This document shows positions 47,136 through 58,637 of a stretch of DNA of 64,000 nucleotides, in pieces; position 1 is the first letter of the stretch, and every line of letters begins with the position of its first letter. The DNA lies in contig CM072340.1 of the NCBI GenBank assembly GCA_036874045.1, forward strand, positions 697,001 to 761,000, in the 5' to 3' direction. The stretch is from Cymodocea nodosa. Its lineage: Eukaryota; Streptophyta; Magnoliopsida; Alismatales; Cymodoceaceae. The position numbers were made by a program, and so were the translations under genes. Under the pieces are notes generated by a model. It ran no database searches. It was given only the letters and a program-made list of their open reading frames with translations, and had not been told where the DNA came from.

Positions 47136-49064
47136 ATATATTCCTTCAAAAGGTGAAAACGACGGGTAAACGCGTAAAGGACAACGCACGTCCTTTCCGG
47201 CATTCCGTAGACGTGTTATTTATTTCATCAACGTGCCCTCGGGCCCAGCCGTCGAGCCCAGCCCAAGGTGGAGTATTACGGCCAGATCCCGTCATCAACA
47301 TTTTTTTTAATGTTTTAAAATTATTTTTCTGATAAGATGAACGGAGACTTTATTTATTTTCCTAAGTCGGATCGTATCTTGCGACCGGTTTGTACGGGAA
47401 TATTACATCTTTGATGGTTAAGGAATATTTGGAAAATGCTAAAAAAAAATCATTTTTAATTTTCCTGTGCACTTAAAAAAAATGATTCTTAGTTCCATGT
47501 TTCTTTTGATCGTGATATAATGAATGGCACCTTAATATTTCTTTTATATCCTTCATTTAAATTATTTTTTAAACAAAAAACTTAACTGCCAGTGCTACAA
47601 AAGAGACATATTCTAAATAAGAATATGTTAGGTTGATATTGTAATAGAAATATAATAATAATGATAATGGCAAAAATGGTGTTCAAAAAAGTTTAGGTTG
47701 ATATTGTAGAGGATGGAAGAAATACTTGATCTCTGTATTTCTTTTATAATGTTTTAGATTGTAGTCATTTATTTGAACTTTTAAATATTTTTTTATAATG
47801 ATTTTTATAACAAAGGTTTTTAGTAACCTATTTTATCTTAAAAAAAAAAAAACTCTCTAACCTGTAAAAGTTAAAAATAAGACAAAATTTACTGTACAAA
47901 TACAAATCCAAGAGGTTATATTCTTTTATTTTTATTCAAATTCGTACAAAAACTTAAATTTTAAATTTTGTTAATACTTAACAAAGATATAAATAATAGA
48001 AATTTTTTTATAAAAAAAAATTTCTTTATTTTTATTTTCTATAAACTTTCCTACTTTACTTATTTCAAGATATACAAACACCCTTTTAAACTAATGATGA
48101 ATTAAAAAGTAAATTCCCTTCCCTCATGTGAAGAAAGAGGAAATCTGCTGCTGTTGATCTCTTGTTGGAAAAAATCAGGAAGATTGGTTTCTCTCTTCTG
48201 TAACCCGATTAAAGTTAACGACGTATTAAAAATGATGAACATCAAAGCTAGCAAGCAGAACAGATGGATGAATACCATTCATCATCCAACTTATTTATTG
48301 AAGACTGATTTATTTAAATAACGACGAATGATCAAATGATTTATCAATCGGTGTCGTCCTTAGCTTCGAAATGGTGCTACTCACGTCACGCCACCATTTG
48401 AACAGCGCACAAGATGGTGTGTGCCCCAATTGAAAAATAACGTGACAGGTGATAAAATATATATTAATAACGTGGCTTCGATGAATTATACATCCTCCAC
48501 TTCATCGATGGCATGTTTCCATTTCAATGTCGTCGATGCCATCCAACAACAACAGAAATATTTTCTAACGTCGTCTCACTAATGTGAGTCTTGGTCTCTG
48601 TGTACAACAGTACGAATTTTTATATACACGAGAGATGTGAAATTTTAATTTCAAATAATTAATAATGAGTAAAAAAAAAAAAGTATCGTATATTGACTTA
48701 AAATTCAATCTTATACTAATCATATTTTTTATTTATCTTAAATCGTAAGATGAGTGTTTGTGAACATCTTATGTAAAATTTTAAATTAAAATTAATTAAT
48801 AATAAATAGAAAGATTCATTATATATTAGTTTAAATTTAATTCTTATACCAATCCTCGTAAGACTATTCTAACAAGATGGCCTAATAATAGAGAAACATC
48901 TATCAACAAAAAATTTTGAAGGTATGAATGTGAACTTTACTTTATATGGAGGTATTTAATTTTCAAGTAATGCTATTGAATATTTTATTATATTTACAAT
49001 TATAAAAAGTCATTAAATATACATTTTAATTAGCAAAGTATTATTTTTTAATTTTACAAAGTTA
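47132..49064. other. AT-rich spacer
   Basis: No gene. A GC-richer piece at 47160-47290 is unassigned. 48650-48860 matches the dispersed AT-rich sequence at 1-350. Confidence 0.4.
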
Positions 49065-49335
49065 TATATCATTTTCATATAAAACATAGATTAAGATTGT
49101 TCAAGCTTATTTTCTACTTTGTAATTTCATTTGTAAAATAGATAAAATAAATATACTTGAAAACTTTTAAGATGAAATAAAATGAATAGAAAGTAATGAT
49201 GAAATTGAAGCTCCAACACATGTTAAAAATAACGAAGAAATACATATTATTGGTAACACTCAAAAATAGTAATAGATCAAATGCGTAAATTAATATCGCA
49301 ATCTATATAGTATAATCAAAACTATTAAGGCATCG
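49065..49335 (+). mobile_element. PIF/Harbinger transposase C-terminal fragment
   Basis: Aligns with 27217-27490 of the large Harbinger element. Shared stretches include AAGATTRTTCAAGC, TTCATTTGTAAAATAGATAAAATA-like bases, and a GATCAAAT...GTAA end. Fragmentary, with stops. Confidence 0.65.
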
Positions 49336-49579
49336 ATAATATTTTCTATTTTACAAAATATCACAAACTCAAATTAGTAACAACCATCCTTTGAGATCAT
49401 ACTTCAATACAATGGAACACATTTTTTCTTAAAGACGCAATCAAAGATTGTTGTGAAACACAAGGAAAGAATTTTCTAAAGGCCTAGTAGCTTATTGACT
49501 AAAAATCTGTCTATAAAATGGAAACAAAAATTGACTAGTGTGTCTACATTATTAGTTAAAGGCTACAGACAACACCCCC

Positions 49580-50010
49580 TGATCACAACTTAATCTGTAA
49601 TCTCTAGTTGGAGTTGAGTAATCTCTTAGCTAGAATTAGAGGAGATTTACTGAAGGCAAAGATGTAGAGGCAAACATTTGGGTATAGAAATACAAAATTT
49701 TTTCACCATACAACAGTCCAAATAAATCTAACTGGATCCATTAAATTGAAGATACTGCTTCCACCTTCTGTCATTTTAATTGATTGTTCTCGTCCAACAC
49801 TTTCCTTCTTCCAAAGTCATCTCACTTCAAGTTTCTAACACCCCTCTCTAAGGTGAAAAATAATTTCCACGTTAGGATAATTGATGAAGAGTAATTAAAA
49901 GAGTCGTATGGGCAATACACCCCCTAGATGGCATCACTGGCCCCTTTTGATAGACAATTTTGGAATGTTATTATTGATGAATAACTGAAGTTCAAGCCCA
50001 ATTTGTGGCT
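49580..50010 (+). mobile_element. LINE ORF2 fragment
   Basis: A plus-strand stretch reads like the linker between endonuclease and reverse transcriptase of plant L1-type LINEs: SNLLARIRGDLLKAK, then YRNTKFFHHTTVQ (family pattern GDRNTKFFH). Further on is a LDGITGPF/FWNVIID-like piece in a shifted frame (family pattern PGPDG...FFQ.FW). Several frame changes; no poly-A tail or ends found. Confidence 0.6.
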
Positions 50011-50760
50011 ATTATGGGTTCCTCCTCTTGGAAATACTCATCCTAAAATTCATAGTTAATAACTAATTATATCGTCCTATAAATACATAAAAGAGTAAAA
50101 GTAATTGCAAGCATTTTAAGAATAGATGATTATAAATACGTGTAAAAATTTTACTTGAATTGAATAAATATTGGTTCTTGATCTAGATGTTTTAAAATTA
50201 ATTATTTTCTGTAAAATTACAATCATTGCCTTTCAAATCAAAAAATCTCAATGAATATAGCTTGGATTAAGTTAAAATTTTAATATATAATAGATGAGCC
50301 AAAGATTAACTAATTATATAATTAGATTTTTAATTTTTTGAACAAATGGTTAAAAAATAAAAGGTACTTCCAGGGAAGCTCCTCAAGATATGCTATAATT
50401 GCATTGTTTTCTAATATCACAAGGGAATTTCATTACTCTAAAATCAGATGAGTGACTCAATGCACCAACGGAAGCAAGGCCTCTCCTGCAATGCCGTTTG
50501 GTCTAGATTGGTAGATGTACCATAACATGACATTTGATACGTTCCTCGTTGATTAAACAACGTATTCAAATGAGTTCACCATGACGAAGCAGGAAGGTTC
50601 ATCATTTGCCGCCAAAACTATCATTGACTGACATATGCTGCAGCCACTGAATCTTCAGCATTCCAAATCTTGCAAGCAATAATCTTGAGTGACAATGAGC
50701 ATACAACACCTTCCAATTAGATAAACGTCTTCTTGAATCAATTGAAGAAAATAAATTATG
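50011..50760. other. Spacer and probable DPB2 3' untranslated region
   Basis: 50380-50760 is of normal complexity and directly follows the DPB2 stop codon on the minus strand, so much of it is probably 3' untranslated. The rest is AT-rich spacer. Confidence 0.5.
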
Positions 50761-52351
50761 CTATTTAATATCACATAACTCCACTTCTTTATCACAAGGA
50801 CGGTATGCAGCAAATGTATAGTCCATGGAGAAAGGGCCAGGGTTGAAACTCGTTATTCCCTTTTGCTGGAAAGACTCTTGTTCGCATCTGTCTCCCAACA
50901 CTATCTGCACGAGATTGGTATCTCACTTAGACGGATTGGCTGCTAATGCGACTACACCACCTCTTATTATTTATTGATGATATAGGAACCAACGATATCT
51001 ACAAGATCTTAAACTTTACAAATGTGAATTCATACCGTATGAGGAGTTGGATACAATCGCAAAGAGTGATCATAGTTCCAAATGATGGGTTGCAATGTCA
51101 AAGGCAAGGGGCAAAGATGGCTTTGATGAATAATTGTAGCTACAAGCTGCAATGAAAATATCAATTATCAACCAAGCGTGTGACTGTCATGACAAAATAG
51201 CAAATCATATAAACTCACATGTGCAAACAGCCTATCGTTCTCCTCTAATGAAGGGGGAATTAAACTGGACCGGCGCATTTTGTAGAGTAGATCTTTCCGA
51301 AAAAATACAATTTCTTGAGCATAGAACCTCACCCTAGATTTAGCACTGAAAATTCATCAATGTCTGATAATTGTACAATGCTAATTGAACAACGTCCAAG
51401 CTAAAAATCTAAATTACAAGAATTCATTAACACATACTATTAGAATATATGTATAAATAGATTCTTATACAGGTCTTAAGCTTAGGTTAAGTTACAGTTT
51501 TTTGTGGGTTTATACTCACATATTTGTGTTGTTATTATGTAAACATTACATATAGAGGTTTCCTATTAGACAATCAAATCAATCTACTCTTCCACTACTT
51601 ATTTTCTACTTGGTATCAAAACTTAGATTCTTTAGAAAGTGAGAGGAGAGGAACCCTAACTACCATTGCCACCATGTCATGGTGGTGACAATGAACCCAG
51701 AACCCTAGTCATCATTACATTTCATTTTCTTTTTTTTCTAATAATGTTGTGATTCGTCTCATCCTTCTCCTTCGTATTCACTATCATCCACTTCCCCATC
51801 CTCCCAAACCCCAGTCTACCAACATCCACCACCACAGACCACAAACATTAGCCCAATACCATCCACAAGCCATAACCACATCACTACCACCACCAACACC
51901 CTTCTTTGCTGATATCAGCACATCCTCTTCCATCCAATGCATCAACAACCACGCCAGCATTCTTCTCCAAGTCACCAAATGTCATCACCTCTCACAACAC
52001 AACTTCATGTCCATCGACCACCATTGCTCGTCTGATAGATCATCAAAAGTAGACATGAACTTTACATGCATGAAGGAAAAAAGAAGAGTGAAGGATGACA
52101 CTTATGCAGCTAGCTCGTGCATGCATCCCTCTATTTTCGTCTTCTGTGGACATGCTACATTTAAGTGCAGGCCTACAAATCCTGCATGAGATGGGAGAGA
52201 TCAGTAGGTGATCTTGGATGTTTTTGGAAAAAAAAGAGGGGGTGATGCACGTGAATCTTGGTAAAAAAAAAAAGGTAAGGGAGAGGGTGTGATGAGCATG
52301 TGATTATTAGCTAAAAAATGAAAGAAAGAGAGGGAGAGAGGGAGAGAGAGG

Positions 52352-52386
<35 letters not shown>

Positions 52387-55300
52387 ATAGAAAGTTTCAA
52401 TGAATAAAAAGATAGCATAAAATATTGATGGAAGTAAAAAAAAGGAAAAAATCAATACATTTATCATCAACCTCCAATTATTTTCTACTTAATTTTCGTG
52501 TAAATCTCAACCCTGGACAGTGTTGTTCCATCATAACTTTGAATGGTTTAATGATAGTTGTATTGGTATTTATAGGAGATCATCTTTGCCAGTTTTTCTA
52601 TGTGTCTATAGGTACTCGTCCTTAGAGCTTATTAAACTTCTGTCATAAATATTGCCGCTGATCAAGTCAAAGTGTGGTACACTACTTGCTTGTTGTACGG
52701 CCAAAGAAATTGGCCATTATTCTTACTTGCATATGAATACTCTCTATTTGCTACTGCTATTCCTGCTACAATAGTATTACAATTTCTACCTATTTAATGC
52801 CTACTATAGATGTCTATGTTTATTTTGTCATTTATTATAATATTTTGAGTTTGTTACAAGTTAGATATTTCAAACACTCAACTTTAAAGGGAATGTTAAA
52901 ATGTATGAATAAATGGATCCTTATATGGATCTTAGTATTAAGCTAAGGTTTCCTTAAGTTTAGTCTCACATTGCTTATTATGTTTGTTTGTTATTAGTAT
53001 GGCATCTATATATGGAAGTGTTCTATTAGTCGATGAAATGAATATACGCTTCCACCACTTTTGAGTTCCCATACATAAAAATTAAAACCCCTGTTATTGA
53101 AATAGGTTATTTGCATCGTTACAAATGTGAATAGACTTGTTACTTTGTAGAGATGATCTACACAACCCACTCTCATATAAAACCATATTCATATTTTAGA
53201 TTTTGAAAAGGCTTTTGGACAACAAGAAAAGAACAGATGACATTCTAACACAAAAAGTAAAAAATCAATTGGCTTTTCACATACACATTTATATTTGCTA
53301 AGTAACAAGGATACTAACCTGCATGGATTGCTTGAGAAAATAGCATGAGGAAGATGCTTTTGGAGTTCTTCTGTTAAGTATTTTGGCAAAGTACACCTTG
53401 GGAGAACATTTGATGGACCTTTGCAAAAAAGTATTATGATTAGGAAGAACAATTGACTAATTTTACAATAAATAACATGATTCTTGACACAATTGAAGAA
53501 ATTGAAAATTATTAAAAGCCAATGCTTAGAACTGGAAAATCAAATACAAGCAAGTTAACTGCCACACAAAACAATTAGGAAAATGTTTGCTCTGAAAATG
53601 AATGAAGATGCCATAAATTATAATTCAATGTATAACTTATTCATGTACCTGCATCATCAGGACCTGGTATGAACAAAAATCGACTTTGTTCCTTCAGACT
53701 TTGACAGGCAGCAATCATTTCTCCAAGCTTTCCAAAACATTCCCTATATATCATTTCTCATCGTATGTTCATTCACAAGAATAATTATAAACAGAAGTGG
53801 AAAATGCTTATTATATTCCAAGCACATACCTCAGACTTGAATACGATTTGAAAGAAAGGTTGCAAGGACGAGAGCAGAAATTTCCCATAAACACAAACAA
53901 GAAAGGAACTACATCTTGCCTGTCAAAGCTATCCAAGATGACAGCAAGCTTTTCCATAGTCTTTTCTACGGACAAAAATGTTATGAATTTTGAGAATAAA
54001 GAAATTTGAGCCAGGGGAAGAGGAAAAGATTAAAGACATATAAATCAGCCAATCACCTTTTGATCATCCAACCAGACATCAGAAAATATAACAAACATAT
54101 CATTTACAGCTTGCTTCTCAATCTCTGAAAGTCTGAGCTATAAATTGTCAATTGAAAATCATCTGAATCAAAATTTATCAACTTCTAGAAAGAATGTCTC
54201 TTTGTAGCACTAAAAGAAGGCTGGGATGTCAACCAAATTTTTTTTATAAAAATATCCCCTTGCTATTAATTAAAACGACCTGTTAGGATACTGTTTCTTC
54301 CGTTGATAGTATGCCTGCCCCAAAATAATCAAGACCCATGAACAGTGAGAGCGACTTTTCTCTGTCCTCCAGAGGAGGAAATCCACATGTAAAAACCTGT
54401 GAAGAAAAATGAAAGTTTGCTAATTTTAAAAATTGCTCCCTAAAAATTGAATATGTCCTTTCTTTCTTACTCGCAAAAAGTAAACCATCCACATGCAAAA
54501 GTAGTTACTAGGTATATTTATTCATGTGTATTAAGGTATTAATCTTTTAAATATTGTTTTCTAAATCCTGCTTACTGTTCATAATATTGTCATAGATCTC
54601 TTCCGTAAGAAGTTGAAATTGAAAAACATTTGTAAGAACAAAACAAGTTGGTAACAAGGATTCAGAGCCTTACAGGAAGTCAGAATTACAAAAAGATTTG
54701 GCACGACCACAAATATCCTATTTGGCAAGAAATATTAGATGCTTCAAGATGAAGCACAAGGTCAGTGATTGACAGAAAATAAACTAACCTGAAATGTTCC
54801 ACTGATAAGCATTTCTCCTTCTGCTACAATTATAGTGTTCTCAGCGAAAAATCCAGAGGTTATTTTGTGTTAAAAGTTAAAGAAATTCCTCTTCCAAAAA
54901 GTATAAGTACACATTAAAAAAGAATGTCCTCAAGTGCTTCTCTTTCTATATTACCATAATGACAACTGCATACTTAACATGTTACTCATAAGATCAATTG
55001 TGTAGCTCATACTAGTGAGTCATGATTGGTTAGATACACCTGATGGTACAGTGCCTACTAAAATATTTATTCAGATATTTGCTGAAGAATACATGTGATT
55101 GAAATGTAACTGAAGAGACGTTTTTGCCCCCTGAAATTTGTGTGGCAGCAAGTAGTAGTATCATATGGTGCAAACTCTGTAGCATTCTAAGTCAGATAAA
55201 GTGTGCTGCAATCGTTAATTCTTTATGGGTTAAGAAATAGAAGCATGCATGAGGCATGGCCAAATGCTACAAATAATATGGAAGTTGTCTAGAGCGTCAC

Positions 55301-56255
55301 CTCACAAAAAAAATCTGACTGACTAAAAGCAGGACTAAGACAAAACGAGTTGGATTATGATTTAATCATGGACTTTCAAAATAAAGGGAACTTCAGCTAT
55401 CGATTGGAAAATCAATTATATAAGTGACAAAATATTAGAATGATTCAAGGATATAGCATTTGATAGATCAACGGGCACTGTTCCAGAAAGATCTTCAAGG
55501 AAGTAGTAACCATCTTCTAACTGTGAGATCACACCCATGATCCATCTCCTTCCAGCGCATCCAATTAGAGATTGAATGGGAGTTATCTATTAAACAAGAG
55601 AGAAGTAACGATAAAACAAAGATCAGATATCCTTTCTTCTGATCAAGAAACAGAGAACCCAAAACTGAACCTCACATACCTCAGTTCGGTCCGTCACTTC
55701 GGCGTCAAATATTGGCCTTGAAAAATACTCATCACGCAGAATTCTCTGCATCAGAATCTGAAACCTATCCCTATAAAGAGCAGCTTTAGCACTAGCATCA
55801 CCGTGTATCGGCAACGCCCCCGTGTATCTACAACAAAATAAAAGCATTATGGCAACCCTCTCACCAACACCTAACAAAATGGGAATTCGGTGAGGGAATT
55901 ACTCGTAGAAGATATTTTTGATGGGATCGTATCTAAGCTTGGGGACGAGAGACGCATCCACGACCCGAAACCACGTCCTCCCACTAGTTCCAGCACTATC
56001 CTCAGGTTCCACGGCGGAATCGGCCTCGAGGAGGAGCGAAACCACCTTACGCACAGCCTCCCCATCTAAAACCGGGGACTTGAGGGCGTCCTTGTCGATC
56101 TCGTCGAGTAGCAACTCGAGCGCCTCGTCCTCGGCGTCAGGGAAGCGGGAGAGGAAGGCGAGAACTTCCCCCAGCGAATCCACCTTCAGCGTCATCCCTC
56201 TCATCTTGAACCTCCTCTGCACCTTCCTCCGTACAGCCGCCGCGCTCGTCGCCAT
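50761..56255 (-). CDS. DPB2: DNA polymerase epsilon subunit 2 (B subunit)
   Basis: Essential accessory subunit of the leading-strand replicase Pol epsilon, linking it to CMG helicase in S phase (family knowledge). Twelve exons: 55903-56255, 55680-55827, 55455-55586, 54789-54866, 54292-54396, 54057-54137, 53830-53960, 53649-53743, 53319-53418, 51219-51333, 51036-51146 and 50761-50904. Phases agree throughout, giving 530 aa, close to recalled Arabidopsis DPB2 (about 526). Visible parts: N-terminal helical domain (RRKVQRRFKMRGMTLK, DAEDEALELLLDEID); OB-fold region with WIMGVISQLEDG and VFTCGFPPLEDR; inactive phosphoesterase domain with FVIFSDVWLDD, LFVFMGNFCSRPCN, FLFIPGPDDAGPSNVLPR, IFSSNPCR, RKDLLYKMRRSS, HQSHLCPLPL and FNPGPFS. 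The ATG at 56255 has a strong context (GCCATGG); an upstream GTG in frame is not needed. Two introns look U12-type. Confidence 0.96.
51438..53069 (+). mobile_element. Small old LTR element inside DPB2 intron 9
   Basis: Terminal repeats of about 173 bp (51438-51610) and 176 bp (52894-53069) start TATTAGAA and TGTTAAAA. A primer-binding-like TGGTATCAAAAC (compare the tRNA-Met type TGGTATCAGAGC) follows the left repeat. A polypurine tract AAAGGGAA precedes the right one. The 5-bp sequence CATAC flanks both ends, a target duplication. The 1.28-kb interior holds a (GA)n run and no recognisable gag or pol, so it is a non-autonomous (TRIM/LARD-like) element, probably copia-related. The repeats are clearly diverged, so it is old. 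It lies antisense to DPB2. Confidence 0.85.
52331..52384 (+). repeat. (GA)n microsatellite
   Basis: A GA-rich run with G insertions inside the LTR element interior; the Leu/Ser-rich minus frame here is its by-product. Confidence 0.95.
54138..54291 (-). other. Probable U12-type GT-AG intron of DPB2 (intron 5)
   Basis: The donor reads ACA then GTATCCTAAC, matching the minor-spliceosome 5' consensus GTATCCTTT in the first seven bases and unlike the U2 GTRAGT. A branch-like TCAATTGAC lies with its A ten bases before the TAG acceptor. Phase 0, 154 bases. Confidence 0.65.
54867..55454 (-). other. U12-type AT-AC intron of DPB2 (intron 3)
   Basis: Begins ATATCCTTG directly after the Ala211 codon and ends TTTTAACAC before Lys212. 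Branch site TTCTTTAAC (54876-54884) puts the branch A ten bases from the 3' end, inside the U12 window. No GT-AG alternative keeps the frame and the conserved sequence. Confidence 0.9.
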
Positions 56256-56303
56256 GGCGCCCTCCGTCACCACTACTCGTCACGGCTGCCCGATCTGGAA
56301 AAA

Positions 56304-56313
56304 TTGGCGGGAA
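56304..56313. promoter_or_regulatory. E2F-like site upstream of DPB2
   Basis: TTGGCGGGAA matches the core of the E2F site TTTGGCGGGAAA. It is about 50 bp before the start codon of an S-phase replication gene, where such sites are expected (established for replication genes; inference here). Confidence 0.65.
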
Positions 56314-57586
56314 GAATTTGGGGGCAAAAATGAGGAAAACATTTGGTGGCTCGAATGTTTTATACGAGCATGCAGTTGTGATCCAACCCTTGGGAAACCT
56401 AAAATTTACGGAATGCCCATACGTGGGATTTTTTTAACAGAATTTTTTTTTGTCTCTTAGGCATCATCACGTTGTTTTCGGCTAAAGTAAAATAAAGAAA
56501 AATAAAGAAAGGTAAAACATAAAAATATAGTTTAAAAGTGAAAAAAACTAATTCTCTCATTTTCCTTGATATAAATAAGAAAATATCTCCTCCGTAAATG
56601 CTACGGCAGACTATTTTTTTCTCGAGGAAAAGTTCACACGCGTCAGTAAAAGCGCGCGTTTGGCAAATAGAGTAGATTTAACTCTGAACACGAAGGTTTT
56701 AAAAAAATTGCTTTTCTCGATGTAAATTTTAAGGTAGAATATATTATTTTTAAGACTTAAAAACATTTATTTAATATATTGGAATATGGCATAAAAAAAT
56801 ATTTATTATTTTTAAGTCATTGCATACGATCGAAGTTTCAAATAGCAAATGCCACGGCTAAGCGATGTCTGCATTTGACTTCTAATTTGCACATATTTTC
56901 AAATGACGTACGTAAGCAAATGTGAATTGAAGTTGAAATAACAACTCTTGGAAAGTATTATTTTTTAAAATTTGTTTAACAAAAAAACATAAAAATTATA
57001 GCAACAATAATAATAATATAAAATACAATTTCATCGATCTTTTTCTTTTAAACACTTCTATCTTTTGGAAATTAAAAAAAAAAAAGGGAAATGCCAGGTC
57101 ACGTGTCAGCAAAGACATAAATCTGGCGGTCCGGATGGAGGAATGTTGCGGTCAGACGCACGGCCGGACCCTACGTGCCACCAACCGGTCGGGTTAAAAG
57201 GGCCGAAACCCGGTCGGTGCACCCGGTCCAATCATGTCAAGTTTGTGTGGATGTGGAACATTGCTTGGTGGGACCCACAGGAAGGTTTTACTTTTCAAAA
57301 ATAAAAAATATATATACTGTGAAAATAAATATTATCATGCGATAATATTTATATAATTATTTTTTATTTGAGAGTGACTTACGATAAACGCATGCGTGTG
57401 GGAGGGAACGGACCGATCACCTACGCCGGTCAAAAAATATATATGACACGAGTTGCACCAGAGAAGTTGGACACGAGCGTAGAGAAATGTGTGGTATATA
57501 TGATTCAAAACTGCATGTTTTAGTAATTTCCAGTATAGAAATCAAATGGAAACACACACACAAGTACACGTACCACACACGATACA
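56314..57586. other. Spacer between DPB2 and the WRC gene
   Basis: Holds the DPB2 promoter and, at its right end, the 3' untranslated region of the WRC gene. 57090-57290 is GC-rich, with a plus frame at 57065-57304 of no known family. The rest is AT-rich. Confidence 0.45.
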
Positions 57587-58602
57587 TCATCGATCCAGCC
57601 GAGGTACGTACAGGGTTGATGGTGGCGATTCTTCCTCTTGCTTCGCCGGAAGTGGAATGGGAATCGCCGTGGATGCAGCTGCAGCACGGTTGGTCTGGTC
57701 CAGCAAGCTACTGATGGACCGAGCCTTCACCATTCCAGCCTTCTTCCTCTTAATCCTGTTTGAATTTGCCACTTTCAGCTCTTCTTCTTCGTCTTCCGAA
57801 TCGCCGTTCTCCACTTTCGATGGTGGTGGTGGTTGTTGTTGTTGTTGTTGCTGCTTCTGTGGCTTCCTCCTCTTGGTTCTTCTGGTGTTGTTGCCGCCGG
57901 TGCTGTTACTGCTACCATTGCACCTGCCACCGCTGACGCTTCGAAGCCTTCCCTTGCCGAGATGGTGCTCGCACAGAGAATACCCAACCAACGTCTGCCG
58001 GAAGCACCTCCACCCTCTCCCGTTAACTCTGCTGCACCGGGAACCTTCCATTAGCACTGCTGGGCTCCTTCTCTTTGAGCTCTTTCCATCCGCCTCCACA
58101 ATATGACCACCACCACCACCATCATCATCATCGTTATTGACACCATCACCAGTATCGACACCCGCCAAATCGGGGGAGCCACCAGCAGCAGTGGTGGTAA
58201 AGATAGTACCCGTCCTCGTCGACTCGTAGTTGGTCGCCACTGGCTTCCTCCTTCCGTTGCTTTCTTCTACTCGGTCAAGTCTGCTTACTCCCGTTTCTCT
58301 CCGCTTCTGCACCGGGGGCGACTCCGTCGCAACCGACAGCATGGACCGAGATGTTTCTGCTCCCGATCTGAGCGAGCAGTGCCAATGGAACATTACAGAC
58401 GCAATGAAGAAGCCGACCGAAACAAATCATAGAAAGTCAAATCAAACCAACAGCTAGATACATCACCATTGGCACAAACCATGCTTTGGAGCAGCTGCTA
58501 AAACGTAGCATGGTGTTATACCATCCAGGGCTGCTAGCTCATGGCACCAATTGATAAGGGTCGATCCAAAGTTTAACGGTAGGGGAGGAGGAGGAGGAGG
58601 AT

Positions 58603-58637
<35 letters not shown>

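Noticed and set aside
53961-53970. Acceptor CCGTAG for DPB2 exon 7
   Set aside because: It shifts the frame; the AAAAG acceptor at 53961 keeps the conserved WLDDQK-TMEKL reading.
55870-56065. Alternative frames across DPB2 exon 1
   Set aside because: Shadows of the GC-rich true frame, which alone matches the Pol epsilon B subunit and splices in phase.
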